In this document: piece after piece, positions 41,992 through 51,509 of the stretch | Position numbering within the stretch: position 1 is the first letter of the stretch | Layout of the letters: each line of letters starts with the position of its first letter | Assembly (NCBI GenBank): GCA_963784175.1 | Contig: CAWAQJ010000019.1 | Coordinates: 124,001-188,000 of the forward strand | Source of the DNA: JAIBJN01 sp963784175 | GTDB lineage: Bacteria > Actinomycetota > Thermoleophilia > Gaiellales > Gaiellaceae | DNA: 64,000 nt | Direction of reading: 5' to 3' | The notes under the pieces: generated by a model | Told to the model about the DNA's origin: nothing | The model's database searches: none | Seen by the model: the letters and a program-made list of their open reading frames with translations, nothing else | Translations under genes and position numbers: made by a program

Positions 41992-44900
41992 TCACTCGTA
42001 GCGCAGCGCCTCGGCCGGGCGCACTCGAGCTGCGCGGCGGGCCGGCGCGATCGTCGCGATCATCGCGACCGCGTAGACGAGCAGGAAGATGACCGCCAGG
42101 TTGAGCCACGGCACGACGAGCGTGAGGTTCTCCCAGCTCGGCTGCTGCCGCGTGTCCTCGATGATGTTCCACGCGAGCAGCAGGCCGAGGAGCGTGCCGA
42201 CGACGATGGAGGTCAGCGCAATGAACGAGGACTCGAGCAGGAACGAGGCCTCGACCATGCCTCTGCGGAAGCCGATGGCGCGCATGACCCCGATCTGCTG
42301 GCGGCGCTCGACGACCGAGCGCGCGCTGATGACCCCGAGGGCGGCGACGCCGACCAGGAGGCCGAGCCCCATGAACCCCTGGATGAGCCGGTTGAACGTG
42401 ACTCCCGCGGCGGTCACGTCGCGCATGACCTGCTCGACGGACTCCGCCTCCATGCCGTTGGCGAGGAAGGCCGATTCCAGCTGGGTGGCCGCCTGCGCGG
42501 CGTCGACTCCGGGCGCCAGGTCGAAGTAGAAGATGGTCGGGTAGGCGCGGCCGGGGAAGGCGCCGGCGAGCGTCTTCTGCGAGGTGGCCATTCCGGCCAT
42601 CTCGAGCGGCGTCGACTCGGAGAGGATCCCGATGATCGTGACGGTGACGTCCTTCTCCGTCTGAGGGTCACGCACGAGCACGTCGACGGGCTGCATCGGC
42701 CCCTCGTCGAGCAGGAAGCCGCTGAGCTTGAAGTCGGTGGGAGGAGCGAACCCGAAGTTATCGCGGCGCGGCGCAACGGTGCTGTCGATCACGGCGAGTC
42801 CCGGTCGGGCCGCAAGCGCGCTCCAGACCTCGCGCTCGCTCCCGTAGCCTTCGGCGATCTTCGCGAAATCGAAGGTCGTGTGGCGGAGGAAGGCGGCGTC
42901 GAGGCCGCGCACCACGTAGGGCTCGAGCGCCCGACCCGTCCCGACCTGGGCGGCTTCGATCGGGAGGAACGACTGGGACGCCGCGACCGTGAAGTCCTCG
43001 GCATCGAGTCCGGGCGTCTGCGAAACCGCACGCTGAACATCCGGAATGGGCGTTCCTCCGCCCGCGCTCGCGCGAACGTCGAAGCCGCCCCCGAACGTCT
43101 CGGTGTTCTCCATCGCGTGGAGGAACGATCCGTTCGAGGCCGTCCCGGTCACGAGCGTGAAGACGACGAGCGTGAACATCGCCAGCGTGGTCCCCGTTCG
43201 GAAGCGATTTGCGAGCGGGTAGGCCATGGACATCTTGAGGACGGGCGCGAGGCTCCGGATGCGTCCAAGCACGCGCATGGCGATGCCGAGCAGGAGGTCG
43301 GCGTTGAAGACGATCGCCCAGACGGCGCCGATGACGATCATGAACCCGGACGCGATCCAGGTGGAGAAGTTCATCGACAGCGGGCCGAGCACGTCCTCCC
43401 AGTAGCTCCACGGGAGCATCAGGAGCACGGCGATCGTGAGCCCGCAGGTCGTGAACGCGATCCGCTCCGAGACACCGAGAGCTCGCAGAACCGGCACGAG
43501 GCTGACGATCAGGAGTGAGATGCCGACCATCGCCGGTGTCGCCGCGTCTCCCGTGATCCCTGACAGGGTCAGCAGGCCGCCGAAGGCGAGCCCGACCGCA
43601 GCGAGCGCCAGTCGCCGGCGTCGGCGCGGCGTGGGCGGCTCGGGAAGATTGCGAATCGCCGCGGAGATCGTCATCGTGCTGACGCGCCAGGCGGAGAAGG
43701 CAACGACCGCGAGCGTGAGCAGCACGCCGAGCGCGTAGGCGATTGCGAGGCTCCGCGGCGTGACCGCGAACTCGATGTTCAGGCTCTCGCCCGCCGCCGC
43801 GTCAAAGGCCTGTGCCATGACGAAGACCATCAGGAACGCGACGGCCGCGCCGAACAGCGCGCCGACGAGCGCGGCGACGAGGTCGTAGGCCACGCCCTCG
43901 AAGGTGAAGCTCTGAACGAGATGGCCGCGGCGGGTGCCGATGGCGCGCGCGATTCCCAGCTCCCCGCGCCGCTCGGCCGCCAGCATCACGAAGACGAGGA
44001 AGATGAGCAGGATGCCCGCGGCGATCGAGAACGAGCCGAAGGTCGTGAAGAAGGCCATGAACGCGGCTCCCGAGACGTCGGCCTCCTCGATGGCGTCGCT
44101 CTTGGACGGATCGACGTCGAGACCGAGGGGACGGAGGATCGGAGCGAGCCGATCGACGACCTCGTCGGTGACGCCGGCGCCGGACCATTCATCACCCCGA
44201 TTCGAGATGAGAACGTGGCGCACCTGGCCGGGGCGCCCCATAAGCGCCTGCGCCTCCGCAAGCGGCATGAGAAGCGCGGAGTCGGACGTCCCGGCACCTT
44301 CGTAGTCGACGACGTCCTTGACGGTGATCCGCAGAGCAGGGCCGCCGGCGAAGACACTCAACCGATCACCCGGCCCGACGCCGAGCTCCTCGGCTGCGTC
44401 CTCGTTGAGGAAGACCTGACCTCTGCCGAGCTGACGCAGCGACACGGCCTTCCCGTCCGAGCCGACGATCGTCCCGAAGCCGGTCATTCGCTCGGGGTCG
44501 GCCGCGAACATCGTCACCCGCGGCTCGGTCTGCCTCTGCAGCGGAGCCTGGACGGCGACCTGCTCGATGATCGCGGGCGTGATGCCGTCGACGAGGTTCG
44601 TGCCGGCAAGCTCGCGATCGATCTCGTCGACCACGGACTCGTCGAAGTACTCGATCCCGGTCGCCGAGCCGAGCCCCGTGCCGAGGCTGATCTCGGTGCC
44701 GCGGGCCGACACGAGCTCGTCGGTCTGACCGAGCGTCGCCACAGCGGCGCCACGAATCGTGTGGCTCATCGTGTCGCCGGTCGTGAGGGCCGTCGCGACG
44801 ATGGTCGTGCCGAGCATCAGCCCGACGACGATGAGCGCCGTCCTGCCGCGCCGGCGCCCGACGTTCCGAACGCCGAGCTTGACCAGGATCGGATGCCGCA

Positions 44901-44994
44901 GCGCCAGGACGCCGATGACACCGAGTGCGAGGGCGAGCGCGAAGACGAGGACGACGAGGAGCGTGTCGACCGGGATGCCGAAGAGCTTCGTCAT
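41992..44994 (-). CDS. ABC transporter permease with two FtsX-type domains
   Basis: 1000 residues. An N-terminal membrane pair is followed by NVGRRRGRTALIVVGLMLGTTIVATAL, typical of FtsX/MacB-type permeases. An outer domain (about 70-330) precedes the first three-helix FtsX unit (about 340-480), which contains ERRGELGIARAIGTRRGHLVQSF. Several central helices, a second outer domain and the C-terminal FtsX unit follow, the last with VERRQQIGVMRAIGFRRGMVEASFLLESS. The protein works with the ATPase encoded just upstream (ATGA overlap). Such exporters move lipids, lipoproteins or peptides, or act mechanically on the envelope. The substrate is unknown. Confidence 0.9.
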   Translation of the reverse strand: MTKLFGIPVDTLLVVLVFALALALGVIGVLALRHPILVKLGVRNVGRRRGRTALIVVGLMLGTTIVATALTTGDTMSHTIRGAAVATLGQTDELVSARGTEISLGTGLGSATGIEYFDESVVDEIDRELAGTNLVDGITPAIIEQVAVQAPLQRQTEPRVTMFAADPERMTGFGTIVGSDGKAVSLRQLGRGQVFLNEDAAEELGVGPGDRLSVFAGGPALRITVKDVVDYEGAGTSDSALLMPLAEAQALMGRPGQVRHVLISNRGDEWSGAGVTDEVVDRLAPILRPLGLDVDPSKSDAIEEADVSGAAFMAFFTTFGSFSIAAGILLIFLVFVMLAAERRGELGIARAIGTRRGHLVQSFTFEGVAYDLVAALVGALFGAAVAFLMVFVMAQAFDAAAGESLNIEFAVTPRSLAIAYALGVLLTLAVVAFSAWRVSTMTISAAIRNLPEPPTPRRRRRLALAAVGLAFGGLLTLSGITGDAATPAMVGISLLIVSLVPVLRALGVSERIAFTTCGLTIAVLLMLPWSYWEDVLGPLSMNFSTWIASGFMIVIGAVWAIVFNADLLLGIAMRVLGRIRSLAPVLKMSMAYPLANRFRTGTTLAMFTLVVFTLVTGTASNGSFLHAMENTETFGGGFDVRASAGGGTPIPDVQRAVSQTPGLDAEDFTVAASQSFLPIEAAQVGTGRALEPYVVRGLDAAFLRHTTFDFAKIAEGYGSEREVWSALAARPGLAVIDSTVAPRRDNFGFAPPTDFKLSGFLLDEGPMQPVDVLVRDPQTEKDVTVTIIGILSESTPLEMAGMATSQKTLAGAFPGRAYPTIFYFDLAPGVDAAQAATQLESAFLANGMEAESVEQVMRDVTAAGVTFNRLIQGFMGLGLLVGVAALGVISARSVVERRQQIGVMRAIGFRRGMVEASFLLESSFIALTSIVVGTLLGLLLAWNIIEDTRQQPSWENLTLVVPWLNLAVIFLLVYAVAMIATIAPARRAARVRPAEALRYE

Positions 44995-45723
44995 CGCACT
45001 GCGTGCGCGAGCTCGCGCTCGAGGCTCTCGACGACCTCGCCGTCGAGCATGTGCACGATGCGATCGGTCTTCTCGCCGACGGAGACGTCGTGGGTGACGA
45101 TCAGGAACGTCAGCCCGCGTTCGAGATTCAGCCGGCGCATGAGGTCGACGATCTCGGCGGCGCTCTCGCTGTCGAGGTCGCCCGTCGGCTCGTCGGCCCA
45201 GACGACAGCCGGGTCGTTCACGAGCGCGCGCGCGATGGTCACGCGCTGGCGCTGACCGCCGGAGAGCTCGTCGGGAAGGTGATGCGCTCGCCCGGTAAGA
45301 CCGACGAGCTCGAGCGCGGCGAGTGCCCGCTCGCGCGCCTCCTTCTGCGAGCGCCGCGCGACGAGAAGCGGAAGCTCGACGTTCTCGACGGCGTTGAGAA
45401 CCGGCATCAGGTTGTAGAACTGGAAGATGAAGCCCATGCGGAGAGCGCGATAGTCGGTGCGCTCCCGATCCGACATGGACTTCAAGGACGTCCCCTCGAT
45501 GAGGACGTCGCCTTCGTCGACCGCGTCCAGGCCCGACAGGCAGTTCAGGAGCGTGGTCTTGCCGCAGCCGCTGGGCCCCATGATCGCGACCATCTCGCCG
45601 TGGCCGGATCGCGAGGCTGACGCCGTTCAGGGCGTGAACCTTGACCTTGCCGGTGTCGTAGACCTTGTGGACGTCTCGCGCCTCGACGAGGAACTCGCTC
45701 GTATCGGTGTGCATATCGTTCAT
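44991..45723 (-). CDS. ABC transporter ATPase (LolD/MacB-like), interrupted by one extra base
   Basis: 243 residues once one surplus base near 45600 is removed. The N-terminal part (MHTDTSEFLVEARDVHKVYDTGKVKVHALNGVSLAI) is in one frame, and the rest, from GEMVAIMGPSGCGKTT, is in another. Walker A is GPSGCGKTT, the Q-loop FQFYNLMPVL, the signature LSGGQRQRV, Walker B VVWADEPTGDLDS and the switch THD. The rest of the protein is intact and the permease overlaps its stop, so a sequencing insertion (CCACGGC for CCAGGC) is more likely than decay. It powers the FtsX-type permease. The start at 45723 is shared with the divergent control region carrying palindrome copy 3. Confidence 0.85.
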
Positions 45724-45781
45724 GCCGCGACTCTCCCCGGTCCTGGTGGCTCAGCGGCATCGGGACGCTCCGCAGATCGCC

Positions 45782-45797
45782 TACGGGCTTTTCCGCA
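45782..45797. promoter_or_regulatory. Recurrent palindrome, degenerate copy 3 (TACGGGCTTTTCCGCA)
   Basis: The right arm CCGCA and the T-rich centre are conserved. The left arm is TACGG, with one extra spacer base. It lies midway between the divergent ABC ATPase and CBS-BON starts (about 65 bp from each). Confidence 0.6.
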
Positions 45798-45854
45798 GAG
45801 CGCGTCAGCAGCGATACCGATGCCCACGCAATAGCCATGCGCGAGCCTCATGCC

Positions 45855-46511
45855 ATGAGAGTCCGAGACGTCATGAGCACGGACGTCGCAGTAGCGACAA
45901 CGGGCACCTCGCTTCGAGAGATCCTCGATGTGCTCAACTCACGTGCGGTCTCCGGACTACCCGTCGTCGATGCCGACGACCACGTGCTTGGCGTCGTTTC
46001 GCAGGCCGACATCCTGGCATCGACCGCCAGTCGGCCAGACTCGAGCTTGATCGCCGACGTGCTCACTGAAGGGACAAGAAGCGGGCCAACATCGGTCCCT
46101 AGCACTGCCGGGGAAGCGATGTCCTCGCCGGCCCATGTGATCGACGAGAATTCTCCCGTAGCCCAGGCAGCCGCGCAGATGCTCGATCACGGCATCAAGC
46201 GCCTGCCGGTTGTGCGGGCCGGGATACTCGTTGGGATCGTCACCCGCAGCGATCTTCTCCAGGCGTTCACGCGCTCGGACGAGGAGATCGCGCGCGAAGT
46301 CCGCGAAGAGATCCTCGGGCGACTGCTAGGCCACTCGCCGATGGAGGTCGCAGTTCACGTCGAGCGGGGCATCGTCGCGCTCTGCGGTCAGGTCGACACG
46401 CGAAGCGAGGCGGAGGTCATCGAAGGCCTTGTCCTTCGGGTGCCGAGTGTCGTGTCGGTCAGGGCGTCGATTGACTGGAAGACCGACGATCGTCATCTGG
46501 CCCAGACGTAG
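45855..46511 (+). CDS. CBS-domain pair plus BON domain protein
   Basis: 218 residues from ATG 45855 (MRVRDVMSTDVAVATTG, the usual CBS N-terminus); an in-frame ATG at 45837 is possible. CBS1 spans about residues 7-60 (SGLPVVDADDHVLGVVSQADIL) and CBS2 about 78-135 (IKRLPVVRAGILVGIVTRSDLL). A BON domain at about 150-212 (VERGIVALCGQVDTRSEAEVIEGL) may bind membrane or lipid. CBS pairs sense adenosine nucleotides or NAD. Similar CBS proteins (Hrp1) belong to the mycobacterial hypoxia response. It is divergent from the ABC transporter, with palindrome copy 3 between them. Confidence 0.88.
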   Translation: MRVRDVMSTDVAVATTGTSLREILDVLNSRAVSGLPVVDADDHVLGVVSQADILASTASRPDSSLIADVLTEGTRSGPTSVPSTAGEAMSSPAHVIDENSPVAQAAAQMLDHGIKRLPVVRAGILVGIVTRSDLLQAFTRSDEEIAREVREEILGRLLGHSPMEVAVHVERGIVALCGQVDTRSEAEVIEGLVLRVPSVVSVRASIDWKTDDRHLAQT

Positions 46512-46577
46512 CGACCGAGCGAGCTCTGGTCGAGAAGCCGACGACACGCTCTTCGGACTCGTCGTAGTCGCGTGCGC

Positions 46578-48866
46578 TCAACGCACGTGATACGGGACGC
46601 TTGAGAGCAGCACCTGCGGCTCGAAGAGGAGCAACCGCTTGATGTAAAGGGCGCGCTGATTATGCAGGAGCCGCGGCCAGCCGGAGAAGATCAGCTCGGG
46701 CATCACGACGGACACGAGAACCTCCGGTTCCGCGGTGAGCTGGCGGAGGTAGCGCTGGAGCGGGTCACCGAGGTCTCGGTAGGGCGCCTCGGCGATATCG
46801 AGCGGTAGGTCGATCTCCTCTCGCTCCCAGTCGCTTCTGATCCTCTTGGCCTCGTCGGCGTCGAAGGCGAAGAAGACCGCCCTGGCGTCGTCGAGACCGA
46901 GCGTCTGCGTGTACTTGATCGAGCGAAGCGATGCTGCTTGTACCCCAGAGACTAGGACGCGTGCGATCGCTCGTTCGGGCTGAGGCCGGGCGTGTTCGGC
47001 ATCCAGTACGACCGGCACGTCCGTGACGACAACGCCGGGCTCGGAGAGAAGGCGAAGCTTGAGCGAGAAGGTCGAGCGGCGACGAGCGATGGCGGTGGAG
47101 AGCGACGGCCGCTCGAAGACCTCCGGAACGACCACTGTGGTGAAGGCCGAGTCGCCGCGCGGCAGCGCCCAGACGTAGTCGAGGACGGCGTCGGCGACAC
47201 CGTCGCGCCGCTCGATGGTCTCGATCGGCGTGCCGCCCCCGCTGAACACCCACCAGTGACCGCGAGGGTCGGGTTTCTGCCGGTCGTCGGGCACGTGGAC
47301 GGGGTGGTAGTCGGTGCCGGCGATCTGGCGCGCGTACCAGGCCGCCTCTGCCGTGGCCTCGTCGAGGTGCTCGACGTAGAGGATCGTCGTGTTGGTGGGC
47401 TCTGGAGCTGCCCGCACCGCGGCCGTTCCGGCGCGCAGCCGACGGCTTACCGTCCGGTAGTGGCGGTTGATGATGAGGAAGAGAGCGATGAGTGCCGGGA
47501 TCGCGATGACGACCATCCAGGCGCCGTCGACGAACTTGGCCTGGATCACGAGCAGGGTCACGATCCCGGTCGCGGTCGCACCGAGGCCGTTCATGACGGC
47601 GCTCTTGCGCCACCCGGGCTCCTTGAGCCGCAGCCAGCGGCGCACCATGCCTGCCTGGGAGAGCGTGAAGGCGGTGAAGACGCCGACGACGTACAGGTGG
47701 ATGAGGGCAATGACGTCGGCGTTGAAGACCCAGATGAGAACGGCTGCAAGGCCGGCGAGCACGACGATCCCGTTCGAGTAGACGAGCCGGTCGCCGAGGT
47801 TCACGAACTGGCGGGGGAAATAGCCGTCCCGGGCGAGGACAGCCGCCAGCCGCGGGAAGCCCTGGTATGACGTGTTGGCGGCGAGGATGAGGATCCCGAA
47901 CGTGACCGCTTGGACGACGTAGTACATGACCGAAGTCGCCGAGGACGCCGGGAAGGTGGCTCGGGCGATCTCGGAGATCACCGAGACACTTTCGCTGGGT
48001 CGGGCACCCATCTCGACGGCGAGATAGGAGACGCCGAGGAAGAGCGTGATCGCGATGACGCCCAGGACGAGGAGCGTCTGCGCCGCGTTGCGTCCCCGCG
48101 GCGGCTGGAAGGCGCCGACGCCGTTCGAGATCGCCTCGACGCCGGTGAGCGCGGCTGCGCCGGACGCGAAGGCGCGGGTGATGACGAGCACGCCGGCGGC
48201 CCCGACGCCCGCCGCGACTGGGTCAGGTACTTCCGCCTGGGGACAGGTGCCGACGACGCACTTGCCCACGCCGGTCGCGATCATCGCGTACATGGCGACG
48301 ACGAAGGCATATGTCGGCAGCGCGAAGAGGATGCCGGACTCGCGGACACCACGCAGGTTCGCAAAGGTCAGAAGGACGATGAACGCAATCGAGAGACCCA
48401 CCTTGTGCGACTCGAGCGAGGGCACGGCGGACGTCAGAGCGAGCACGCCCGCGGCGACTGAGACGGAAACGGTGAGAACGTAGTCGACGAGAAGCGCCGC
48501 GGCCGCGATCAGGCTCGGGAGTCGTCCGAGGTTGTCCTTGGCGACGATGTAGGCGCCTCCGCTCGTTTGGTAGGCGTGCACCGTCTGCGTGTAGGAGAGG
48601 ACGACGATCGCGAGCACGACCGCGATCACGATCGAGATCGGCATGATCAGGCTCGCCGCCGTCGCCGACGCCGCTATCAGCACGACGAGTCCCGACTCGG
48701 TTGCGTAGGCCACCGACGACAGCGGGTCGGAGGCGAAGATCGGAAGAGCGAGCTTCTTCGAGACGAGCGTGTCGTCCATCTCGCTGCTCGCGCGCGGACG
48801 ACCGATGAGCGCCCGCTTCCAGGCGACCGAGCTTCGGGGTCGTTCGCGGAGCTCGGCCATGGTCAC
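46578..48866 (-). CDS. APC-superfamily permease, KimA/K+ uptake-like, with cytoplasmic C-terminal domain
   Basis: 762 residues. About 12 membrane helices lie in residues 40-480, starting with the motif LALPIFASDPLSSVAYATE, characteristic of the KimA-type potassium importers, and TSGGAYIVAKDNLG. A soluble C-terminal part of about 280 residues (YRTVSRRLRAG onward) contains TTILYVEHLDEATAEAAWYARQI and resembles a USP-like nucleotide-binding fold. KimA imports K+ with protons and is controlled by cyclic di-AMP in Bacillus. The GTG start overlaps the stop of the preceding small gene (GTGA). A KdpDE-like pair lies upstream on the same strand, which supports a potassium role. Confidence 0.82.
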   Translation of the reverse strand: MTMAELRERPRSSVAWKRALIGRPRASSEMDDTLVSKKLALPIFASDPLSSVAYATESGLVVLIAASATAASLIMPISIVIAVVLAIVVLSYTQTVHAYQTSGGAYIVAKDNLGRLPSLIAAAALLVDYVLTVSVSVAAGVLALTSAVPSLESHKVGLSIAFIVLLTFANLRGVRESGILFALPTYAFVVAMYAMIATGVGKCVVGTCPQAEVPDPVAAGVGAAGVLVITRAFASGAAALTGVEAISNGVGAFQPPRGRNAAQTLLVLGVIAITLFLGVSYLAVEMGARPSESVSVISEIARATFPASSATSVMYYVVQAVTFGILILAANTSYQGFPRLAAVLARDGYFPRQFVNLGDRLVYSNGIVVLAGLAAVLIWVFNADVIALIHLYVVGVFTAFTLSQAGMVRRWLRLKEPGWRKSAVMNGLGATATGIVTLLVIQAKFVDGAWMVVIAIPALIALFLIINRHYRTVSRRLRAGTAAVRAAPEPTNTTILYVEHLDEATAEAAWYARQIAGTDYHPVHVPDDRQKPDPRGHWWVFSGGGTPIETIERRDGVADAVLDYVWALPRGDSAFTTVVVPEVFERPSLSTAIARRRSTFSLKLRLLSEPGVVVTDVPVVLDAEHARPQPERAIARVLVSGVQAASLRSIKYTQTLGLDDARAVFFAFDADEAKRIRSDWEREEIDLPLDIAEAPYRDLGDPLQRYLRQLTAEPEVLVSVVMPELIFSGWPRLLHNQRALYIKRLLLFEPQVLLSSVPYHVR

Positions 48867-49201
48867 TCGCCTTCGAGTTCGGCGAGGACGGCCGCGATGC
48901 GCTCGTTTCGCCTAACAGCGTTCAGGCCGTAGTCGCGAACGGGCGGCGGCTCGGACAGGACGAGCTCAAGGTCGCGACGCGCGTCTTCGGGAAGCGGTCG
49001 ATCGAAGTCTCGAAGCCGATCGGCGATCCGTTCGTACAAGGCCGACCGCTCCGCGACTGTGTCGAACTCGACGACGGACGCTCGGTGGAAGTGCTCTCGC
49101 TCAGCCAGCGCATAGCGCTGAACGGCGCGGAGAGACGCCGCCTCTCGCGACCGGGCGCACGCCAACGGCTGATCGTGGACACGCATCGACCGTACGCCCA
49201 C
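48863..49201 (-). CDS. Small hypothetical protein coupled to the KimA-like permease
   Basis: 112 residues with a GTG start at 49201; ATG 49186 is an alternative. It is predicted to be helical and charged (AEREHFHRASVVEFDTVAERSALYERIADRLRDFD, then ARRDLELVLSEPPPVRDYGLNAVRRNERIAAVLAELEGE). No membrane segment, signal peptide or known motif is seen. Its stop overlaps the permease start, and it sits between the permease and the KdpDE-like pair, so it may be an accessory or regulatory subunit of the transporter. No family is recognised. Confidence 0.6.
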   Translation of the reverse strand: MGVRSMRVHDQPLACARSREAASLRAVQRYALAEREHFHRASVVEFDTVAERSALYERIADRLRDFDRPLPEDARRDLELVLSEPPPVRDYGLNAVRRNERIAAVLAELEGE

Positions 49202-49249
49202 GCTGCTCAGCGAACTCTCAGGATCTTGGTGTGCGGCCTAAGGAACGCC

Positions 49250-49933
49250 TCAAGACGGAAGAACGAGGCGATACCCCGCGCCCGGCTCCGTCAGGAGGTA
49301 GCGCGGTCGCGAGGGGTCGGTCTCGATCTTCCGGCGCAGCTGCGAGACGTATACGTGCAGGTAGTGGGACTCGCGCTGATAGGCGGGCCCCCAGACCTCG
49401 CGCAGGATCTGCGCGTGTGTCAGGAGACGGCCGACGTTGAGCGAGAAGAGACGCAGAAGCTTGAACTCGTGCGGCGTCAGCGACACGAGCTGCCCGTCCT
49501 TATAGACCGCGCGCTTGTCCAGCTCGATCCGCAGGTCGCCGATTTCCACGACCGGATCGCCGGCGGGCTGGGCCCGGCGCAGGCTCGCACGCAAGCGCGC
49601 CAGCAGCTCTTCGACTCCGAAGGGCTTGGTCACGTAGTCGTCTGCTCCCGCATCGAGGGCGGCGACCTTCTCGCGCTCTTCGTCGACCGCAGAGAGAACG
49701 ACGATCGGCACCTGCGTCCACTCGCGCAGCTCCCGGCAGACCTCGGCGCCTCCTTTCCCGGGCAGCACGAGGTCCAGGATGACTGCATCCGGCGGTCGGA
49801 CGGCGGCCTGCGTCAGAGCGGCCTCGCCAGTGGCAGCCGTCTCGGTCTCGTAGCCGGCGCCCCGCAGGGTGGTCTCGAGCGCCCGCAGGATCTGCGGCTC
49901 GTCGTCGACCACTAGGACGCGCAGCCCACTCAC
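49250..49933 (-). CDS. OmpR/PhoB-family response regulator (KdpE-like)
   Basis: 227 residues from a GTG that overlaps the kinase stop (GTGA). The receiver domain (about 1-120) has acidic pocket VVDDE, phospho-acceptor Asp54 in VILDLVLPG, and the switch Lys in DDYVTKPF. A winged-helix output domain (about 130-225) has SLTPHEFKLLRLFSLNVGRLLTHAQILREVWG and HVYVSQLRRKIE. It is close to KdpE in style. Its partner is the kinase encoded immediately upstream, and its likely target is the permease unit 48 bp downstream, which would link it to potassium or osmotic homeostasis. Confidence 0.93.
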   Translation of the reverse strand: MSGLRVLVVDDEPQILRALETTLRGAGYETETAATGEAALTQAAVRPPDAVILDLVLPGKGGAEVCRELREWTQVPIVVLSAVDEEREKVAALDAGADDYVTKPFGVEELLARLRASLRRAQPAGDPVVEIGDLRIELDKRAVYKDGQLVSLTPHEFKLLRLFSLNVGRLLTHAQILREVWGPAYQRESHYLHVYVSQLRRKIETDPSRPRYLLTEPGAGYRLVLPS

Positions 49934-51354
49934 GCCTGCGCCCGAACCGGGACGGTCACGAGCGGGAACGCAATCGCAAAGCACGCACCCTCCGATCCGC
50001 GGGTCTCAGCCCAGATGCGTCCACCGTTCGCCTCGGTGAAGCCGCGCGCGATAGCGAGACCCAGGCCGGTGCCTTGTTGCCGACCCTCGTCATCCGAGGC
50101 ACGCACGAAAGGCTCGAAGATGCGCTCGAGGTCTCGCTCGGCCAGTGGCGGGCCGCCGTTCTCGACACGCAGGACGACCTCGCTCGGGGAAGCGGTGACC
50201 CGGACGACTACGGCCTGGTTCTCGGGCGAGAAACGCAGTCCGTTCTCAAGCAGGTTGACCAGGGCGCGCTCAACCTGGATCACGTCGACTTCCACGAGCG
50301 GGATCTCGTCGCCTGGCAGCTCGACCCTGACGGACGCCTCACGTTCTCCAAGCTGAGCGAGCGCCTGCCCGACGAGCTCGTCGATCGCGACCAGCTCTTT
50401 CCGCGAAGTCACCGCGCCGGTCTCGAGGCGCGAGAGGTCGAGCAGATTCGCGACCAGGCGATCAAGCCTGAGGGATTCCTCCCTGATCGTGTCCAGCAGA
50501 TGTTGTCGGTCTTCCTCGGTCAGCTCCAGCGCCGGCGAGGCCAGGCTCTCGCCGGCAACGCGAATCGCCGTCAGCGGGGAGCGAAGGTCGTGGCCGACCG
50601 AACGCAGGATCGCCGTCTTGACCGAGTCGCTCAGGCGCAGCCGCTCAGCCTCGAGCGCTTCTCGCTGGAGCGCCTCTCGATCAGCGGCCACCGCGAGAAG
50701 CGACGCCAGGGCCGGAAAAAAACGGGCTCGTACCGATGCGTCCGGCTGCTCACCCTCGGGCACGACGATTCTTCCGACCAAGCGGTTCCCTGCGCGGAGC
50801 TCCAGCTCCTGTGAGCTCGGGCCCGCCTCGCGTTCCTCACCAAGCTCGAGACGCACGTCGGTGACCCCCAGGATGCGCCCCAGCGCCCGAGCGACCGCCT
50901 CTCGTCCGCTCTCCAGGCGCTCCCCCTGAAGCAGCGCAATGGACAGCTCCGCAAGCAGGGCTTCCTCGCGTTCGCGTTGCTCGGCCTCCGCCGCGCGCGT
51001 GCGGGCACGCGTCGCGAGCTCGCTCACCACGATGCCGGTCACCAGATAGACGGCGAGTGCAAGCCAGTTCGTTCGCTCCTCTAGCCGTAACGTGTGTGCA
51101 GGCGGCAGGAAGAAAAAGTTGAACGCCAGCATGCTCACGACCGCGACACCAACCGCCCACGCCCGGCCGCACAAGACAGCGACCGGTAGCACCGCGAACA
51201 GGTACAGGGCGCCGAGGCTGAGCACAGGCACCGCTTCGCGAAATAGGTAGATCGCCGCGGTGACGATCAACAGGCATACGGCGCTGCCGAGGAGTGCCCG
51301 TGACTGCCCGCGCAGCCAGGTCGGGCCAGGGTCGCGACTCGGCGAGACGCTCAC
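49930..51354 (-). CDS. Sensor histidine kinase, KdpD-like without the N-terminal KdpD/USP domains
   Basis: 474 residues with a GTG start. Four membrane helices in residues 15-110 (ALLGSAVCLLIVTAAIYLF to NWLALAVYLVTGIVVSEL) match the KdpD DUF4118 sensor. A GAF-like region (about 140-235) is followed by the H-box SVGHDLRSPLTAIRVAGESL, N-box NLLENGLRFSP and G-box GTGLGLAIARG. Full KdpD has about 400 extra N-terminal residues that bind K+ or c-di-AMP signals; these are absent here. No kdpFABC genes are in the window. It probably signals to the following response regulator to set expression of the KimA-like permease. Confidence 0.9.
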   Translation of the reverse strand: MSVSPSRDPGPTWLRGQSRALLGSAVCLLIVTAAIYLFREAVPVLSLGALYLFAVLPVAVLCGRAWAVGVAVVSMLAFNFFFLPPAHTLRLEERTNWLALAVYLVTGIVVSELATRARTRAAEAEQREREEALLAELSIALLQGERLESGREAVARALGRILGVTDVRLELGEEREAGPSSQELELRAGNRLVGRIVVPEGEQPDASVRARFFPALASLLAVAADREALQREALEAERLRLSDSVKTAILRSVGHDLRSPLTAIRVAGESLASPALELTEEDRQHLLDTIREESLRLDRLVANLLDLSRLETGAVTSRKELVAIDELVGQALAQLGEREASVRVELPGDEIPLVEVDVIQVERALVNLLENGLRFSPENQAVVVRVTASPSEVVLRVENGGPPLAERDLERIFEPFVRASDDEGRQQGTGLGLAIARGFTEANGGRIWAETRGSEGACFAIAFPLVTVPVRAQA

Positions 51355-51509
51355 GGCCTAAGCATGCCGCGAATCCTGCGGCAGGGCGGTTCGGATTCAT
51401 TCGGCTGATCTAGACTTGGCAACAGCGTCCGCCGACCCAGCCGCGCTGGATAGCGCTCCGTTAGGAGACTGAGGAGGCGGAAGGACGCGCCCCACCGAAA
51501 GGAGGCGCG

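Noticed and set aside
45590..45610. Programmed frameshifting in the ABC ATPase
   Set aside because: No slippery heptamer, internal Shine-Dalgarno or downstream stem at this or the other four break points. A single-base insertion explains all of them.
51451..51458. TAGCGCTC before the CDF-like gene as another LacI operator
   Set aside because: Only half of the operator is kept, the gene has no link to the island, and an 8-bp GC-rich match is expected by chance.
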